A stretch of DNA of 64,000 nucleotides from Curvibacter sp. GWA2_63_95 (GCA_001795455.1 MGPB01000030.1:62001-126000), one strand, 5' to 3'; counted from the stretch's first letter, positions 9,246 through 18,446 are shown. Made by a program: numbers and translations. The notes: generated by a model from the letters alone, not told the origin.

Positions 9246-10739
9246 TTACTTGAGGACTGCTTTGGCTGACGCGATCGGCTCGTTGGCCACCGTTTCCAGC
9301 AGCTTCTGAATGTCACCGAATCCTTCAACGGCCTTCAGGTCCTGAAAGTCGCCCCAGCGCAGGGCTGCCGGAATGTCTTTGTAGATCTCTCGCGGCGCGG
9401 CGAAGCAGGCCACGGGCACACTGCCACTGTCTCCGGGCAGCAGCTTGAAGCCTTGCTTGCCTGGCAACAGCAAGGGCGTCGCGGGCTCCACCATCGGATC
9501 ATCCACAAAGCGGTTGGGGAAGATGCGCTGCAGTTTTCCGCCCGCGGTTTGTGCATAGCAGTACACGTAGGCTGGCGCGGTGGTTTGAACGGCGAATGAC
9601 AGTCCTTCATTTGCCCCGCCTGGAGCGGGTGCAATGTTCAGCCCAATCCGCGCCGCTGCTGGGCTGGCGGCAGGTGGCGCGGCGGCGACATCACGAAACG
9701 GCTGCGCCGGTGGTGGCGGGAAGGGGCTGCTCAAAAACCGGGTGAAGAATGGCAAATCCACCAGGGCCTTGTCGCCCATGCCTGTGGCAGAGCGGTACGC
9801 TGACACCGCTTGCAGCAGCGCAGGTGTCACATTGCCGTTGGCGGGACCGTCAAAGTAGCCACGATTCCGCAGCTGGGTTTGAAAGTAGCCGGTGAGTTCG
9901 CCGCCCCGCTCCATGCCAACAAACCAGTCTTCAATTTCGTTGGCAATCTCGGGGTTGCGGGCATCGGTATTCAGGCAACTCCAATAGGGCAGCTTGAGCA
10001 AGCGCCCAAACAGCTCCACCGACGACAGCTCCACCATGTTTCGCAGGGCCTGCGCAGTGCCGTCTGAGCGCTGCAGCGACGTGCTGAAGTTGATGCCTAC
10101 CTTGGTGAAGGTCGCCTGCGCGTCCAGCGCATCCCCTTCTTTGGTGATGGTAGTGAGGTTTTTGGAAACCACGCCGGGGATCAGGGACAGGCGGGCCGTG
10201 TCGGCCATGGCCACATCCAGCCCCATCACATTGAATTGCCTGCTGGTGGACGCACCGGCGCCAAACAAACTGCCCAGCGAAAAGCCACCATCGGTCTGGC
10301 GCTTGATGACACCTTCATCCAGCTGGGAAATGGAGCCGCGCAAATTGAAACGCGGCACTACTGCGAACGCGCTGCGCTTTTGTGCGTTGGCCATGAAGGC
10401 GACGGCGTTGTTGGCGTCCTGCCCAAAAACAATGACCTCTATGGCCCGGCTACGCCGGCTCTGCTCCGAGATGGCGGACATCATCATGTCGCGTGTCCCG
10501 GCGCTGACCTTCTTGGTGGCGTCAGACAGGTCCTCCAGCACCACACTGACATCACGTACCGCGTAGTCAATGTAGAGCTTGTCCATGCAGCGCATGGTGT
10601 CTGAGAAGTTGGTCACATTGCGTTGCAGTGCGCCAGCGGGTGATTTCAAGGCCGTCTGGGCATCTGCCGCTTTGGGCGGCAATGGTGCGCAGGCGGTGAT
10701 AACGAGTGTCGCCAATAGAACTAAACGTGACTGGGGCAT
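9246..10739 (-). CDS. CsgG/HfaB-like curli-type secretion lipoprotein with PG-binding-like and DUF4384-like C-terminal regions
   Basis: Lipobox-like VITACAPLP; CsgG-like core ending ...ALRNMVELSSVELFGRLLKLPYWSCL; LRNRGYFDGPANGNVTPALLQAVSAYR (PG_binding_1-like); DUF4384-like AYVYCYAQTAGGKLQRIFPNRFVDD. Start set at Met84 of the track ORF. Confidence 0.7.
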   Translation of the reverse strand: MPQSRLVLLATLVITACAPLPPKAADAQTALKSPAGALQRNVTNFSDTMRCMDKLYIDYAVRDVSVVLEDLSDATKKVSAGTRDMMMSAISEQSRRSRAIEVIVFGQDANNAVAFMANAQKRSAFAVVPRFNLRGSISQLDEGVIKRQTDGGFSLGSLFGAGASTSRQFNVMGLDVAMADTARLSLIPGVVSKNLTTITKEGDALDAQATFTKVGINFSTSLQRSDGTAQALRNMVELSSVELFGRLLKLPYWSCLNTDARNPEIANEIEDWFVGMERGGELTGYFQTQLRNRGYFDGPANGNVTPALLQAVSAYRSATGMGDKALVDLPFFTRFLSSPFPPPPAQPFRDVAAAPPAASPAAARIGLNIAPAPGGANEGLSFAVQTTAPAYVYCYAQTAGGKLQRIFPNRFVDDPMVEPATPLLLPGKQGFKLLPGDSGSVPVACFAAPREIYKDIPAALRWGDFQDLKAVEGFGDIQKLLETVANEPIASAKAVLK

Positions 10740-10755
10740 GGTGGTTGTGTATTGC

Positions 10756-11097
10756 TCAGCGGCAGTTGTTGCCGGCTTGGATGATGTCGCCGGTGACGAT
10801 GACCGTGGTTTCGCGGCGGGCAGACGTGCCAATCTTTTTGTCGTCCTCAAACACATTGCCGATGGCAATGGTGCAGCCGTCACCCAAAGTCTTGGCCCCA
10901 GATCCGGTTGAGCTCGGCTCGCTGTCAGCCAGCTTGCTGCTGGCGCGCTCTGCAGCACGTGCTGCCTGTTCGCTTTTGGCACGGGCAATGCGCGCGTTGA
11001 TGTTGTCGCCTATCTCGGCTGAGCCAGCCTGTGCCGTTGATATCCAGGAAAACATGGCGACATAGCAGAGGAAAGAAGGCAAAGGATTGGCGCGCAT
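10756..11097 (-). CDS. small secreted protein carrying one unit resembling the neighbouring repeat protein
   Basis: Signal peptide; CTIAIGNV...TTVIVTGDIIQ resembles the repeat unit's TIsVGSv...TTxxxvTGdItQ. Confidence 0.6.
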   Translation of the reverse strand: MRANPLPSFLCYVAMFSWISTAQAGSAEIGDNINARIARAKSEQAARAAERASSKLADSEPSSTGSGAKTLGDGCTIAIGNVFEDDKKIGTSARRETTVIVTGDIIQAGNNCR

Positions 11098-11098
11098 T

Positions 11099-12403
11099 TC
11101 AACGCCCAGCCTCTACGCCACCGACGATGACTCTTTGCAGTTGCCCTGAGCCGTTGGCACTTTGTGAAATATCTCCGCTAACCTGTACGTCCGTTGTGAT
11201 GTTGCCGCTACCCCCGCCTCGTACGCTGCCCAAATTGATCGTTTGGGTGCTAAGGCTACCCCCGCCCGATTGCGTGACGTTACCGGTGACGAGTGCCCTG
11301 GTCGTCACCACCGCACTGGAATTTTCGCTACTGCCGACGCTAATGTTTTGAGTAATCTGTCCCCCATTGGAAGCCGATTGGGTGATGTCACCAGTGGTGA
11401 ATGCCTCAGTGATGCTTTGGGTGCTCGAATCCTTGGCGCTACCTACTGATATCGTTTGCTGTGCGCTTGACACTCCGTTCTGTGTTTGGGTAATGACACC
11501 CGAGCTAGCTGCGCGGGTGGCCACATTGCCGCGAGAATCTTCCACGCTGCCGATTTGAATGATCTGAGCACCGTTGCTGCCAGCTGCATCTTGTGTGACC
11601 GTACCAGTCAAGACAGCGTCGGTTCTGACTTCTGCCGGATTCCCGCCTTTGACGCTGCCTACGTCAATGATCTGTTGAGACAATCCAGAAGTTGTTGTTT
11701 GACTAACCGCGGCGTTGACGGTGCCATTGGTTGAAACTTGCCCTGCTGATCGTAGATCCGATACGGTGCCTGCCGTAAGGGATTGTTGGGAGCCCCTCGT
11801 GGAGGTCTGAATTTGTGTAATAGCGCCTGTGATCGTGCCACGAGTATTGATCGAAGTAGCCTGTGAGTTTTGGATGTTGGCTACGCCAACGGTTTGTCCA
11901 CCGGCACCTCTACCGGTGCCGCTGCTACTTTGCGTAACTCCTGCCCCGCTGATGCTGCCCTGTGTGGTTGCGGTGCCAACGACAGAAGCAGCCCCTGTCA
12001 AACTACCCACATCGATGGCTTGCGGCGTGTCTCCCGCTCCAGTCACAATTTGCTGTATCGGAGCTGAGACATCGCCCTGAAGCCGCAGATTGTTACCCCT
12101 TGACGCCGTGTCAGCCCCCGCAACTGAAAGAGTTTGTTCATTGGCGCTAACGCTTGTCTGGGTCTGTGTCACATCGCCAGTCAAACTTCCGCGCGTTGTC
12201 AAGTTCGAAGCGCCCTGGTCGTTCGCTTTGGCTCCTGCAACAGGCGCTTCGGAGGATGCGAGATTCCGTGACGCGACGGTCCGCTGAGGGACCACCAGCG
12301 TATTTGGGGTACCCGCACTCACGGGCGCAAGTTGGGCAAAGGCTGCGGGTGCCCAGATGGCTAACACCGCAACGAGAACATTGGATGGGATGCGATTTGT
12401 CAT
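11099..12403 (-). CDS. secreted repetitive protein with ten ~36-aa repeats, candidate amyloid/beta-solenoid fibre subunit
   Basis: Signal peptide (VLVAVLAIWAPAAFA); repeats of form TTrGxvTGdITQ(x8-12)QxIxVGSvxds from about aa 65 to the C-terminus. Confidence 0.75.
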   Translation of the reverse strand: MTNRIPSNVLVAVLAIWAPAAFAQLAPVSAGTPNTLVVPQRTVASRNLASSEAPVAGAKANDQGASNLTTRGSLTGDVTQTQTSVSANEQTLSVAGADTASRGNNLRLQGDVSAPIQQIVTGAGDTPQAIDVGSLTGAASVVGTATTQGSISGAGVTQSSSGTGRGAGGQTVGVANIQNSQATSINTRGTITGAITQIQTSTRGSQQSLTAGTVSDLRSAGQVSTNGTVNAAVSQTTTSGLSQQIIDVGSVKGGNPAEVRTDAVLTGTVTQDAAGSNGAQIIQIGSVEDSRGNVATRAASSGVITQTQNGVSSAQQTISVGSAKDSSTQSITEAFTTGDITQSASNGGQITQNISVGSSENSSAVVTTRALVTGNVTQSGGGSLSTQTINLGSVRGGGSGNITTDVQVSGDISQSANGSGQLQRVIVGGVEAGR

Positions 12404-12490
12404 TTGTAGCTCTCCTTTATGCAGCGCAACCAGTGCACGTGTTGTCCCTGGCGGCTGAAGATCGTTGGGCGCCCAAGGCTGGCTTCGTTC

Positions 12491-12538
12491 GCTATCAATG
12501 TGATAGCTGCTTGCGCAATATCCATGTGCGCCTTAGCC
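12491..12538 (+). repeat. dispersed stem-loop repeat, copy 3
   Basis: gctatcaatgtgatagctgcttgcgcaatatccatgtgcgccttagcc; perfect 7-bp stem. Confidence 0.85.
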
Positions 12539-12546
12539 AAAAAGTA

Positions 12547-12933
12547 CTAGTAAGTTCCAGAGGTGGCTGATGCCTTGGCTGCACCCCCCACCGTGTGCCA
12601 CACGCCTCCGCTGCCTTCGCCATTGCGGTCGCCGGGCTTGGTGTCGCCCACAAAGTAATACAGCGGCTTGCCTTTCACTGCCCACTGCTTGGCACCGTTG
12701 GCGTCGATCAGCGTGAAGTCGCCTACGGGAGTGGCACCGTCTTTGGCCACAAATGCAGGCCAAGCTGTCAGGCAGCCGCCACTGCAGTTGCTCTTGCCGG
12801 GTGTGTCTTTATCAAAGATGTACACCGTGCGCCCGGCGGCATCCGCCAGCACACCGTCGCGTACGACGGGTTGGGCCTGAACGGCAGCGGTCAGCAAAGT
12901 CAGCAAGGCCAGGGAGATGATGTGTTTGGTCAT
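12547..12933 (-). CDS. COG4315-like secreted lipoprotein-repeat family protein
   Basis: Signal peptide; GVLADAAGRTVYIFDKDTPGKSNCSGGCLTAWPAF and GKPLYYFVGDTKPGD (Y-x4-D repeats). Confidence 0.75.
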   Translation of the reverse strand: MTKHIISLALLTLLTAAVQAQPVVRDGVLADAAGRTVYIFDKDTPGKSNCSGGCLTAWPAFVAKDGATPVGDFTLIDANGAKQWAVKGKPLYYFVGDTKPGDRNGEGSGGVWHTVGGAAKASATSGTY

Positions 12934-12964
12934 GTTGGTGTGTCTTTCCAGGGATAGGTGTTGA

Positions 12965-13675
12965 TCAGGCATTGGCCTTGGCGCTGCGGCGTCGCGCCAC
13001 CGTACCTATCAGCCCCAGCCCGGCCAGCAACATGGAGTAGGTTTCGGGCTCAGGTACTGCCGTGACCATGTGTCCGTATTGGATGTGGTCTACCTCGATG
13101 CCGCCGGAGCTGTTGCTGATGGTGATGCTTTTCACTCCGCCAGCGAAATGGACACCCAAAAAGCGGTCGTCCGCGGTGGTGCCATAAAAACTGTTGTCAG
13201 CAAAGCCACTGAAGGTGCTGCTGCCCAACAAGGCCCCGTCTTCACCGCGGGCGCTGAAGGTGATGCTGCCTGCCCCATCGGTCCAGACAAGACCAAACGC
13301 GGTGGGGAGCTGTGTCGGGCTGTTGAAGGTGAATGTGATGCCCGCGCTGCCACTGCCAGAAAACCAGCTGTGCCCCTGGTTGCCCAAGCCATCGATATTG
13401 CCATCGTCTGCGTCCACGGAATCGACCAGGCTGCCCCATTGTGCGGGCGAGATAACGCTGCCCGTGTTGGCAGACAAGCCGCCGTTCAGGGCGCCGTCTT
13501 CCAGGGTGTCCAGGAATGTGGGGCTTGCGCCCGCATAGAAGCCGACCGGAATGTCTGCAGACGATAGGTAGGCCGATGGCCCGTAGAAGACGGGTGCCGC
13601 GATCGACGCAGATGCGGCTGAAGCCAGGGTGATTACGGCCAAGGTCGAGGCCACGAAATGCTGGTGCAAAGACAT
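12965..13675 (-). CDS. PEP-CTERM sorting domain protein
   Basis: C-terminus TAVPEPETYSMLLAGLGLIGTVARRRSAKANA; N-terminal signal peptide. Confidence 0.9.
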   Translation of the reverse strand: MSLHQHFVASTLAVITLASAASASIAAPVFYGPSAYLSSADIPVGFYAGASPTFLDTLEDGALNGGLSANTGSVISPAQWGSLVDSVDADDGNIDGLGNQGHSWFSGSGSAGITFTFNSPTQLPTAFGLVWTDGAGSITFSARGEDGALLGSSTFSGFADNSFYGTTADDRFLGVHFAGGVKSITISNSSGGIEVDHIQYGHMVTAVPEPETYSMLLAGLGLIGTVARRRSAKANA

Positions 13676-13791
13676 AAAAAGCTCCCTGAAGTGAGGGCGT
13701 TGTGCCCGGTGGTGAAGTACAGATACTTCAGGGGAGAGGCTAAAACGCCAAGGGGCTGGCCGCAATGCGCCTGAGTGCGTAGGGCGCTGCG

Positions 13792-13819
13792 GTTTTCTAC
13801 GCAGTTCTGCGTAGAAAAC
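13792..13819. promoter_or_regulatory. perfect 28-bp palindrome of unknown function
   Basis: gttttctacgcag tt... reads gttttctacgcag|ttctgcgtagaaaac: 13-nt self-complementary arms. Confidence 0.5.
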
Positions 13820-13943
13820 GCCCCCATCGCTTGTTTCAGGAAGCGCGGGTCGCTGCGGCCTTTGACATCTTGTTTAACTGTGGGGCGTTTGCTGGCGTCA
13901 TCGATGGAGGCAAACCCGCCAGCGGTCTTGGGCGGCGCATGGC

Positions 13944-14591
13944 CTAGTAGCCGGAGCTTTCTTTGCCCGCAAACGGTGGCCGTCGGCCTACCAGGGCCTC
14001 GAGCATGGAGAGTTCGTAGTCGCGGTGGTTGATCACCGGCGCTGCCGTTAGCAAGGGCGCCGCTGTGTCTTTGCCCACATAAAAGGGCGAGTCATGGTAG
14101 GTGGTGGCCACCGTGCGTGCCTGACTGGGGTCGGCCGTGGGGGTCAGGTCGGCGGTGCCGTAACACAGGCAAAAGTAGGTTTGTGTGTCGGTGGCTTCGA
14201 TGTAGCAGGCGGTGCCCCGGATGCCCGCCGTCATGGTGGGCATGACGATGCGTTTGCTGCCGGGGCCAAACACCGCCAGCACTTTGCCGGTCACCACGCG
14301 CAAGATGCCGGTGACGCCTTCGCTGGCGAATTGCACCAGGCTGTCCTCACGCATCAGGTAGGCGTTGTTGCCCATCACGTAGACCACTTCGCTGGCCTTG
14401 CCGGTGGCAATGGTGTCACCCGTCAGCACCAACTGGCCTTCCTTGGCCGGGCTGCCGTTGACTTGCACCAGGCCTTTGAGGCTGCGAATGCCGGGCACCA
14501 GGGGCCGTGTGCCCATGGACATCACCTGCACCATGTACGACGACAGACTGACGGCGCCCAAGGCCTGAAGAATGCTGCGACGGTGTGACAT
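13944..14591 (-). CDS. FecR-domain-like secreted protein
   Basis: MSHRRSILQALGAVSLSSYM...GLVQVNGSPAKEGQLVLTGDTIATGKASEVVYVMG...MPTMTAGIRGTACYIE typical of FecR-like domains. Confidence 0.7.
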   Translation of the reverse strand: MSHRRSILQALGAVSLSSYMVQVMSMGTRPLVPGIRSLKGLVQVNGSPAKEGQLVLTGDTIATGKASEVVYVMGNNAYLMREDSLVQFASEGVTGILRVVTGKVLAVFGPGSKRIVMPTMTAGIRGTACYIEATDTQTYFCLCYGTADLTPTADPSQARTVATTYHDSPFYVGKDTAAPLLTAAPVINHRDYELSMLEALVGRRPPFAGKESSGY

Positions 14592-14736
14592 GGAAACTTC
14601 CCCGTGTATGGTGGTGCGCATGCTGCGCCGGTGCTTCTTGTTCTTGCGCGATGCTACCCAATAACAGGGAAAACAAGCAATGCGCAATGGGACGTAGGGT
14701 TGCGCTGTCGGGTACGCACTTGGGCGTATGTGGGGC

Positions 14737-15387
14737 CTACTGCAGTGCGCCTGGCGCGGTGTTGGCACTGGCTGCGCGAATGGCATAGGCAGCCATTTCG
14801 GCGCTGTTGCGCAGGCCCAGCTTGCTGCGGATGTTCTCCCTGTGTTTGCGTGCAGTGGCTTCGCTGATGCCGAGTTTGGCACCCATCTCCTTGCTGGTCA
14901 GGCCTTCACCCACCAGTTTCAGAATCACTACTTCGCTGTGGGTGAGTTTGGCTTCCGGGCCGGGCGCCGCGGGTTCCTGGATGAACAGGGCCGCAATTTC
15001 GTTGCTGACATAGCGGCGCCCCTGGGCGATGCGCCGGATGGCCTGCAGCAGCTCGTGGCTGCTTTCGTTCTTGGGTACATACCCCGCAGCACCCAGCGCG
15101 AGGGCCGCGCGCACCGATGCGGCATCCATGCGGGCAGTCACCACCAGGGTGCGGGTGGGGCAGTGGGCGGTGCGCAGGGCCTGCATCACTGCCAGGCCGT
15201 CGAGTTGGGGCAGGCCCAGGTCCAGCAGCAAGACGTCGGGTTGCAGCGCCAGCACCTGCGCCAGTGCACGGGTGCCATCGTTGGCCAGGCCCACGCAGTC
15301 CATGTCGGCCTGCGTGTTGATGAGCATTTGCAGCGCATCGGCCAACATGGCGTGGTCTTCGGCGATAAAAATGCGTACGCTTGGCAT
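14737..15387 (-). CDS. NarL/FixJ (LuxR)-type response regulator
   Basis: Receiver domain (IFIAEDHAMLADAL, DVLLLDLGLPQLDG) and C-terminal HTH (LTSKEMGAKLGISEATARKHRENIRSKL). Confidence 0.9.
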   Translation of the reverse strand: MPSVRIFIAEDHAMLADALQMLINTQADMDCVGLANDGTRALAQVLALQPDVLLLDLGLPQLDGLAVMQALRTAHCPTRTLVVTARMDAASVRAALALGAAGYVPKNESSHELLQAIRRIAQGRRYVSNEIAALFIQEPAAPGPEAKLTHSEVVILKLVGEGLTSKEMGAKLGISEATARKHRENIRSKLGLRNSAEMAAYAIRAASANTAPGALQ

Positions 15388-15413
15388 AACGGTGCAATCA
15401 GGGAGTTAAAGCA

Positions 15414-16778
15414 ATGCAGTGGACACGACCTCAATCTGCCGCGCGGCAAGCCTATGAAGAAAAGGCCTTTGCGCTCTATTTTGCCTACGAAATTCCGTTT
15501 CCCTATATCGGTGTGACCTTGATGGCGCTCACCTGTGCCTGGCTGATGTACGGGCAGGTAGCCACCCATTACATCGTGGTCTGGTTGGTGACGGGCGGTG
15601 CGCTCAGCGTGCTGCGAGAGGTGTTTGTCTGGCACATGAAGCCCAAGCTGGAGCGTGGCGAGGGTTACCAGGCGATCCTTTGGGGCTTCACGCTGTCGTC
15701 GTTTCTGACCGGTGCGACATGGGGGATGTTTACCTGGATGTACTTTGATGCCGGGCGGCCACTGTCCTTGTTGATGGCGGGATCGGTGGTTGCCGGCCTG
15801 GCGGGGGGCACGGTGACTCCGGTTTCCATTTTTTTGCCTGCCTATTACGCGGCGGTGCTGCCCACTGTCTTGCCGTTTGCCATCATGCTGGCCCTGGTGG
15901 GGACCGTAGAGCACAGTGTGCTGGCCGGCATGACGCTGGTGTTCCTCGCGTCCACTTCGGGGTATGCCCACGTGACCAACCGCCTGCACCGCGAATCGAT
16001 GCGCTTGCGTTTTGAGAACCAACAGCTGATTGCGGATCTGGGCGAACGCAGGGCTGCGGCGGAGGTGGCCTCCCAAACCAAATCACTGTTCCTTGCGGGG
16101 GTTAGCCACGACTTGAAGCAACCCATCCGCGCCATCGGTTTGTACCTCGGGGTGCTGCAGCACACGGAGCCCGCTGCCCAGGCCGTTGCATTGGCCAGTG
16201 TGGTTCCAAAAATGGAAAAGGCTCTGGGCGAGCTGCATGGGCAAGTGTCCCGGTTGCTGGAGTTGTCGCGCCTGGAGTCTGGGGCCTTGCAGTTGCATAT
16301 GGAGCACGTAGAACTGCAGCCGGTCTTTGCGGGTCTGCATGCGCTGTTTGGTGAGCAGGCCCGCAACAAGGGTATCCGTTTGCACTTTGCAACGCCACGT
16401 GCGCGCCGCCATGCACACGTGTGGGCGGACCGGCGGCTGTTGGAATCCATTTTGCAGAACCTGATCAGCAACGCCATCAAACACACGCCCGCGGGTGCGG
16501 TGTATGTGGGCACTCGCCTGCGCATGGACTACCCCGTGGGCCGCCAGCTCTGCATTGAGGTGCGTGACAGTGGCACCGGCATCGCCAGCCACCTGCAGCC
16601 GCAGCTCTTTGAGGCCTACCGCAGTTTTGATGACCGGCAGGCCAGCGAGAGCCACGGTTTGGGCTTGGCCATCGCCAAGGCACAAGCCACCTATCTGGGG
16701 TGTGACATTCGCCTGCGATCCCGTGAGGGGCAGGGATCGACCTTTACGCTGTGCGGGATTGCGTTGGCTCCCACCTGA
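15414..16778 (+). CDS. membrane sensor histidine kinase, divergent from the response regulator
   Basis: Multiple TM segments; H-box GVSHDLKQPIRAIGLYL, N-box LESILQNLISNAIKHTP, G-boxes DSGTGIA, SHGLGLAI. Confidence 0.9.
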   Translation: MQWTRPQSAARQAYEEKAFALYFAYEIPFPYIGVTLMALTCAWLMYGQVATHYIVVWLVTGGALSVLREVFVWHMKPKLERGEGYQAILWGFTLSSFLTGATWGMFTWMYFDAGRPLSLLMAGSVVAGLAGGTVTPVSIFLPAYYAAVLPTVLPFAIMLALVGTVEHSVLAGMTLVFLASTSGYAHVTNRLHRESMRLRFENQQLIADLGERRAAAEVASQTKSLFLAGVSHDLKQPIRAIGLYLGVLQHTEPAAQAVALASVVPKMEKALGELHGQVSRLLELSRLESGALQLHMEHVELQPVFAGLHALFGEQARNKGIRLHFATPRARRHAHVWADRRLLESILQNLISNAIKHTPAGAVYVGTRLRMDYPVGRQLCIEVRDSGTGIASHLQPQLFEAYRSFDDRQASESHGLGLAIAKAQATYLGCDIRLRSREGQGSTFTLCGIALAPT

Positions 16779-16787
16779 TCTACCAGC

Positions 16788-17228
16788 CTATTTGCCGTTG
16801 ATGCCCAGCAGCTCCACCTCGAACAGCAGGGTGGCATTGGGCGGGATCACGCCGCCTGCGCCGCGCTCGCCGTAGGCGATCTGGGGTGGGCAGGTGAGCT
16901 TGGCTTTGCCGCCCACCTTCATGCGCTGCACACCTTCGGTCCAGCAGGCAATCACGCGGCCCAGCGGAAACTCGATCGGCTCGCCACGCTTGTAGGAGCT
17001 GTCGAACTCCTTGCCATCGGGCAGGGTGCCGCGGTAGTGCACCTTCACCGTGTCGCTGGCCTTGGGGCTGGCGCCCGTGCCGACCTTGAGTGCGCGGTAG
17101 ACCAGGCCGGTGCTGCTGAGCACGGCGCCTTCTTCTTTGGCGGCTGCGGTGGTGGTGGCGTTTTGGGCCCCGCTGCAGGTGCTGGCGAAGACCAGGGTGA
17201 GGGCGGCAATGCGCGAGAGGTAATGCAT
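16788..17228 (-). CDS. FKBP-type peptidyl-prolyl cis-trans isomerase
   Basis: VHYRGTLPDGKEFDSSYKRGEPIEFPLGRVI...AYGERGAGGVIPPNATLLFEVELL. Confidence 0.9.
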   Translation of the reverse strand: MHYLSRIAALTLVFASTCSGAQNATTTAAAKEEGAVLSSTGLVYRALKVGTGASPKASDTVKVHYRGTLPDGKEFDSSYKRGEPIEFPLGRVIACWTEGVQRMKVGGKAKLTCPPQIAYGERGAGGVIPPNATLLFEVELLGINGK

Positions 17229-17294
17229 GGAGTTGTGTTTGGAAAAAAAGGAAGTCGAATTGTCGCAGTCACCTGGCCGTGGTTCAATTGGGTC

Positions 17295-18446
17295 ATGCCT
17301 GCGTTTTTCGATTCTGGTTCCATCACACCCCAGTACCACGGCATGGGGCCCGTGGCGCACACGCTCTCGGAGCAGTTGCGCGCGGTTCACGGCCTGATCG
17401 GTTCCCGCTACCCGTTTATCGACCGGGTGGCCGTGGTGCTCTACGACCCTGCCACCGATTTGCTCAAGACCTTTGTCAGCAGCAACAAAGACGACACCAT
17501 GCTCAAACAGTACGAGGTGCCGCTGAGCGACGTGCCCTCGCTGGCGGAGTTGGCCCGTACGCGCCAGCGGCGCTTGGTCGGAGACATTGCAGAAACCTTC
17601 CGCTCCAACAGCCAGCACACCCGCTGGCTCAAGGCACAGGACTACCGCTCCAGCTACACCACGCCGGTGTACCAGGATGGGGCCCTGGCAGCTTTCCTGT
17701 TTTACGACTCCAAGCAAGCCCAGGTGTTTGACGAGGATGCTGCGCAGTTTCTGGACACTTTTTCTGACCTGATTGCCCAGCTCTACCTGCTGCAAAAACG
17801 CCTGGTGCATGGCCTGGTGGGCACCATCCAGGTGGCGGTGGACTTGGCGCGCATTCGCGACTTTGAGACAGGCCAGCACCTCGAGCGCATTGCCTACTAT
17901 TCGCGCATCATGGCGCGGGCCCTGGCCGAGCAGCATGGCCTGACGGACGAGTACATCGAATACCTGCAGCTCTTCGCCCCCCTGCACGACATTGGCAAGG
18001 TCGGCATCCCCGACCACATCCTGCTCAAGCCGGGGCGGCTGGATGCTGCGGAGTACGAGGTGATGAAGCGCCACGTCACGATAGGCGAAGGCATCATCGA
18101 GCGCATTGGGAACGACATGGGGGTGCACGAGAGCCTGCCCACCCGCATCATGCGCAACATCGTGGCGACCCACCACGAGCGAGGCGACGGCTCGGGCTAC
18201 CCGCGCGGGCTGACCATGGCCAACATCCCCCTCGAAGGCCGCATCGTGGCCGTGGCCGATGTGTATGACGCGCTGACCAACCGGCGCGCCTACAAAGAGT
18301 CGTGGGACGATGCGGCCGTAGCCCGGGAGCTGCAGCGCGAAGTGGACGCCGGCCAGTTGGACGGTGACTGTGTCGCCGCCCTGATGGCCGCCCGCGAGGC
18401 GCGTATTGCCATCAAGCTGCGGTTTGCCGACCAGCACGCGCCCTGA
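17295..18446 (+). CDS. GAF-like plus HD-GYP domain phosphodiesterase
   Basis: HDIGKVGIPDHILLKPGRL, HHERGDGSGYPRGL, VADVYDALTNRRAYK. Confidence 0.9.
   Translation: MPAFFDSGSITPQYHGMGPVAHTLSEQLRAVHGLIGSRYPFIDRVAVVLYDPATDLLKTFVSSNKDDTMLKQYEVPLSDVPSLAELARTRQRRLVGDIAETFRSNSQHTRWLKAQDYRSSYTTPVYQDGALAAFLFYDSKQAQVFDEDAAQFLDTFSDLIAQLYLLQKRLVHGLVGTIQVAVDLARIRDFETGQHLERIAYYSRIMARALAEQHGLTDEYIEYLQLFAPLHDIGKVGIPDHILLKPGRLDAAEYEVMKRHVTIGEGIIERIGNDMGVHESLPTRIMRNIVATHHERGDGSGYPRGLTMANIPLEGRIVAVADVYDALTNRRAYKESWDDAAVARELQREVDAGQLDGDCVAALMAAREARIAIKLRFADQHAP

Noticed and set aside
11099-12403. DNA-level tandem repeat or minisatellite
   Set aside because: The periodicity is at the protein level; nucleotide units are too diverged to be a recent tandem array.
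13944-14591. Fec-type iron-siderophore signalling system
   Set aside because: Only a FecR-like domain is present; no sigma factor or TonB receptor in the vicinity.
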